Source: Chrysophaeum taylorii (Eukaryota > Sar > Pelagophyceae > Pelagomonadales > Pelagomonadaceae). Taken from it: 64,000 nt of DNA. Below, one piece after another: positions 60,261 to 64,000 of the stretch. Position 1 is the stretch's first letter, and the number at the start of each line of letters is the position of its first letter. A program made the translations under genes and the position numbers. The notes beneath the pieces are model-generated. The model had not been told where the DNA came from and searched no databases. It saw nothing but the letters and a program-made list of their open reading frames with translations. Where the stretch lies: positions 37,014 through 101,013 of the forward strand of contig JAQMWT010000201.1 of the NCBI GenBank assembly GCA_029834535.1, in the 5' to 3' direction.

Positions 60261-61942
60261 TTTAGAGTCGGTAGAAGGATTGGGATTCGCTTCTTGTAAT
60301 TTACCAAACAGATGGCGAAGACGGTCAACTTATAAGTAGCCCTATCCATTAGTGACATATTGGAGCGTGAGTTGCGGTTAGTGGATTGTGAGTAGACAGG
60401 ACGGTCGAAACTGGTGCCTTTAACATTATAATTTGAGGGTGGACGATAGTAGGACGTGTCTCGAGGTGAAATTGTCGATGCTTTATCTTTTGCATTACGA
60501 AGCTTACGAGCATTAAAACCAGACTGTCCAGCGACAGTAGCTGACAATGAGTAAGCGTTGTTTAGAGAATCGCGAGATTGATGAATAGTATCCATCAGTA
60601 ATACCCTAGGTGGCTTGGTAGCGGTAGTACCAGGGATATATGGAACCCATGATGCGGGTTTATCCAAGCGTCGGTTAGATGAAAACTTTGTCTCATTGTA
60701 TATCTTTAACAAGAACTCCAATAACGGACGAACATCATCGCCTTTTCCTCCCTCGCCTCTACCCCAACTGTGTGATTTTGCTCTGTGATCCTGGGCCGGC
60801 TACTGCCGGCCCAGCCTGGCTCCCATGCCCGGGAGAGGTCCGAAGTTAGTTAGTTAGTTTGGTTAGTTATTGTATATCTTTAACAAGAACTCCAATAACG
60901 GACGAACATCATTGGGATCAACTAGCTGTAAAACCTCAGGATCGTGAGTCGAGTTGTTCCCCGAGCGTGTTTCGTAAAGTTTGCACCAGTCTAATAAGGA
61001 CTGAGAGTAGCGCTCGTGATCAGCAGGATTAGCGTAAAGACGATAAAGCTCTTCGTGAGCTTTAAGTGCAATTATAGAATCATTAAATTGGATTGAAGCT
61101 TCTTCAGCGTTTAGTTGATTTGCCTGAGTTTAGAAATCAAGGAGTTGTTCAACAAATACATGAGCATACCCATTAACATTCAAGGACATTCGATTAAACT
61201 GAGATTTAAGTTCAGTGACATCTGTACAAGATACAGTTTCATAATAATGGTAAGCTAGAAGTGTTAATGCACGCGTTTTATTAGGGTGTGCAGTAAACGA
61301 GTGAATTTTCTTTAACTGCGGCCACATGGCGAGGGCAGGGAGTTCTTGAGATTCCAGGTTGAAGGACGTGTACAGGAAACCGGCGTAGGTTCCGCAGTGT
61401 TTAACCCAATCGGCATTAGAGAGACCTGAGAAGGATATGTTGGTTAGAGATGAATCATACACAATTGACTTGGGAAATCAGGTATCTAATAAAGTGAGGA
61501 CACGCTTGACATCCTCATTTAATTCGGGTTGAACAAGGAAATATGACTCTTGATAGAAAAGTCGTTCGAGATCATTACGTGCATCAACTGATAGTTGATG
61601 TGTAGAATTGACGTGCCAAGTCTTGAGATGTGCAGGCAAGGCATCTTCGTTAGGTAACTGTAATTCATTAGTCTTCTCAGCTTCCCATTGTGCGAAAATG
61701 ATATCAACTTCATGTTCGAGAAGTTGGTCATATCCTGGGGCATTTCGCGCATACGCGCTGTACGAATCGTACACGAACAACGCGTCCGCGTATGGGCTTG
61801 TCATATGCCTGCGAAGCATTTCAATTTGCAAACTTACTTTTGTCGAATTGTCTTGGAAGCGCAGCCCACTGTTGAGTTTATCAACGAGGATTTGTTCCTG
61901 CTTATAGATATCCGTAGTGGATATCGGCGTTGGTTTTGACAT
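60242..61942 (-). pseudogene. gag-like protein of element G (copy 2)
   Basis: It starts MSKPTPISTTDIYKQEQILV (61,942) and stays open to 61,478 with YARNAPGYDQLLEHEVDIIF and ERLFYQESYFLVQPELNEDV. After a one-codon interruption (CTG ATT TCC replaced by a stop) the frame 61,462-61,130 follows (MYDSSLTNISFSGLSNADWV). The part to 60,740 lies in other frames and is disturbed by the SINE-like insertion. From 60,721 it resumes as MEFLLKIYNETKFSSNRRLD to NMSLMDRATYKLTV. It is colinear with copy 1 and copy 3. Confidence 0.65.
60739..60868 (-). mobile_element. SINE-like insertion R3, 5'-truncated, with 44-bp target duplication
   Basis: On the plus strand it reads cctccctcgcctctacccca ... gggagaggtccgaagttagttagttagtttggttagtt, the 3' 130 bp of R1/R2. 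It is flanked by two practically identical 44-bp copies of the host gag sequence (60,695-60,738 and 60,869-60,912, attgtatatctttaacaaga...acatcat). The insertion is in plus orientation within a minus-strand element; strand here refers to the host frame. Confidence 0.75.
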
Positions 61943-62826
61943 GGTTGTGACCTATTGAAAATAGGTTATAGGAGTGATAGAACAATTTGACATGTTCGAA
62001 TGAAGGGCTTCTAACATGCGGAGGGATATGTACAGTTCGCTATTTTAAGCGTGAACTTATATACAAGACCAAACAAATCACTATGCCATTTGAGCATGAT
62101 GCTTTGAGACTGAAGAATGGATTAGTTCTCGAGCAGTCAGTCTTTTGTTGGGGAATGGAAGGAAAAACCCGTACAAGTTTCCGCGGCTTGTATATGAAAA
62201 TTTTTTATTTTATTAGTTATGCGAGTGCATGTGACCAGTGACCGACCCAACTCGGTCACAAACCAATTTAACTGGTGGGCACATACCGTCACACAACAAA
62301 TATGTACAGTATACCACCGCCAAACACATTGTCGCATTGTACTCGTAATCAGGCGTAAACTGATCACTCCAATATACGCACAACACAGTTGGGCTGACAC
62401 ACCTACGCATCTGGGCCCATAACCTGGAAAGATTTGACCCTCTCCGGGTACATGGTAGAGACTGCGCGCTGTCTTTGGCGTGTACAGACCATTCCGCTTG
62501 TCACATGCTACTACACAAGGTAGGGATTTATGCCCTAACTCCTTAAGGACATTAAGTCCCATAGAAGCGTTTACATTGACAACGAGGAACGAAGCCTCTG
62601 TTAATTAAACAGAAAACACCGTACCTGACGGTACGCACCTGGAGGCCTACTCCATGTTGGAAGAGAGCTTCAGACTGTATTCTTAATAGTCATGAATATG
62701 TAATTGCGGAAGGGTAAGGGAGGAAAGAGGGAAAGCCGTATTGAGGAGAGAAAACCCTATAGTGGAGATAGGTGTGAAAGGAGTGAGGTGTTCCAGTGTC
62801 GTACACATAATAGAGTAGCGCTCTGG
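61943..62826 (-). repeat. leader/LTR region of element G copy 2
   Basis: 884 bp before the gag start. It begins ccagagcgctactctatt and contains aacagaggcttcgttcctcg, ctgacggtacggtgttttct and, near the gag, cataacctattttcaataggtcacaacc (element orientation; the last is a short dyad). The same arrangement is at 38,329-39,211 and begins again at 63,614-64,000. Confidence 0.65.
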
Positions 62827-63613
62827 AATTTCGGGACATTGGATTAAATTGAGATTTAAGTTCAGTGACACCCGTACAAGATACAGTTTCGCAATAATGA
62901 TAGGATAACAACATTATGGCGCGTGTCTTATTAGGATGCGCAGTTAGCGCATATATTTTCTTCAGTTGTGTCCACATGGCGAGGGCTGGGCGATCTTGAG
63001 ATTCTAAATTGAAAAACGTGTACAAGAACCCCGCGTAGGTCTCGCAGTGTTTAATCCAGTCGGCATTAGAAAGACCTACGAAGGAATATATTGGTTAGTG
63101 ACGAATCATACGCAATTGATTTAGGGGAGTTGGGTGCTAAATGGGTAAGTACACGTTTTAAATAGTTTAAACATCCTCGTTTAATTCGGGGCGAACAATA
63201 TTAAATGACTCTTGAAAAGAGTCGTGAGATTCATTACGCGCATCGACTGATAGTTGATGAGTGTGGTTTACGTGGCCAAGTCCGGCAATGTTCAGTGCAG
63301 GGCATCTTCATTTGGCAGATATGTAGTTCGTTAAGTGTCTCAGGACTTCCATCGAGAGAAATGATATTAGCTTCGTGTTCGGAGTTGGTTGCACTCCGGG
63401 GCATTCGCGTATAAGCGTCATACGAGCGAAACGAACAACGCGTCCGCGTATGGCTTGTCTTGTGCCTACGAAGCCATTTCGAGTTGCAAACTGACCTTAT
63501 TGAATTGTCTTGGAACACGTATCCTCTTAAGCTTATCACGACGGGAGATTTGTTTCCTGCTTATTTTTTACATATCATATATCCGTGGTGGATATTGGCT
63601 TGGTTTTTGACAT
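62827..63613 (-). pseudogene. gag-like protein of element G (copy 3), truncated
   Basis: It starts MSKTKPISTTDI, followed at once by a TGA. It continues in broken frames: ERDNSIRSVCNSKWLRRHKT, then LSNADWIKHCETYAG-like sequence and FFNLESQDRPALAMWTQLKK, ELKSQFNPMS, where copy 2 interrupts it. It is the most decayed of the three copies and the oldest by nesting order. Confidence 0.65.
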
Positions 63614-64000
63614 TATTATTGACCTCGCCCAGGGTAAGTTTAGCAAAGATGATAACATTCAAACCCCACCCCGTTGTTCGAATGAGGATAATCTAGCGTT
63701 CGGTGCGTATGTACAGTACCCTGCTTTTGAGCGTGGCTTATTCACAAGACCAAACAATCAACAAGTGTTTTTAACATGATGACTCGAGACGGAGAAATGT
63801 ATTAATTCTCGGAGCACGAGTCTTTTGTGGGGAATGGAAGGGAAAATTACCCGTACACTTTTCCCCGGCTGTGTAGGAAAATTTTAAGTTTTATTCGTTA
63901 TGGCGAGTGCACATGACCAAGTGGCCCGACCCAACTCGGTCCAAACCAACTTCCTTGGTGGGCACACACCGTCACACAACAGATATCACAGTAGAACCAC
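63614..64000 (-). repeat. leader/LTR of element G copy 3, continuing beyond the window
   Basis: Matches 61,943-62,340 (ctcgggagcac..gtcttttg, cccgtacac, gagtgcacatgaccaa, cccaactcggt, caccgtcacacaacagat). The element continues past the right edge of the window. Confidence 0.7.

Larger units (their letters stand above)
59117..62826 (-). mobile_element. element G, copy 2
   Basis: From the right: leader/LTR (62,826-61,943), gag (61,942-60,300), gag-protease junction (60,260-59,529) and a further frame (59,506-59,117). It is inserted into the gag of copy 3: at 62,826/62,827 the copy 3 gag breaks off after the codons for SQFNPMS. A 5'-truncated SINE-like copy (60,739-60,868) interrupts it. No 3' LTR was found to the left, where the copia-type LTR ends. 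Confidence 0.7.

Overview
This is a window of eukaryotic nuclear DNA from a repeat-rich genome. The only clear host gene is a TM9/nonaspanin membrane protein at 24,672-27,525. It is split into 11 exons by short introns (42-169 bp, nine GT-AG and one apparently GC-AG). Nearly everything else is mobile DNA: Ty3/gypsy elements, copia-type LTR elements, Helitron-helicase debris, a hAT remnant, SINE-like insertions and unclassified elements. This points to an intron-rich alga or other protist rather than a bacterium. I cannot place the species from sequence alone.

Layout. 1-2,275: end of a decayed hAT transposase whose C-terminal tail has been amplified into a 147/168-bp tandem array, followed by an 18-bp minisatellite. 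2,276-9,761: gypsy copy A (+). 9,762-19,643: gypsy copy B (-), complete from LTR to LTR. 20,222-24,480: a 4.2-kb palindrome built from four copies of a Helitron helicase C-terminal fragment plus minisatellites. 24,672-27,525: the TM9SF gene. 28,456-34,000: a solo LTR, two or three hypothetical genes and a transposase-like coiled-coil gene with frameshifts. 34,635-41,916: pieces of an element called G here, with a gag- and copia-protease-like polyprotein, a 1.1-kb element with 119-bp LTRs, two unknown ORFs, a SINE-like insertion and a gypsy 5' fragment. 42,479-48,955: gypsy copies C and D (-). 48,956-58,789: a copia-type element pair in inverted orientation, including a 1,139-codon ORF of unknown function. 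58,790-64,000: two further, nested copies of element G on the minus strand.

The most notable system is the gypsy family. Between its protease and its reverse transcriptase it carries a domain with the ordered motifs of a C5-cytosine DNA methyltransferase: a glycine-rich SAM loop, an Asp at the end of the next strand, Pro-Pro-Cys, a Glu motif replacing ENV, and Arg-x-Arg. Three copies (A, B, D) keep this reading frame open over the whole catalytic region. In A and D internal deletions have removed parts of RT, RNase H and integrase. The likely organisation is gag - protease - linker - methyltransferase - RT - RNase H - integrase - C-terminal chromatin-reader-like tail. An element of this kind could methylate its own DNA copies or its insertion sites. 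That role is inference; the motifs and their order are visible in the sequence.

Reading-frame interruptions are common in the mobile elements, so most of their entries are given as pseudogenes.
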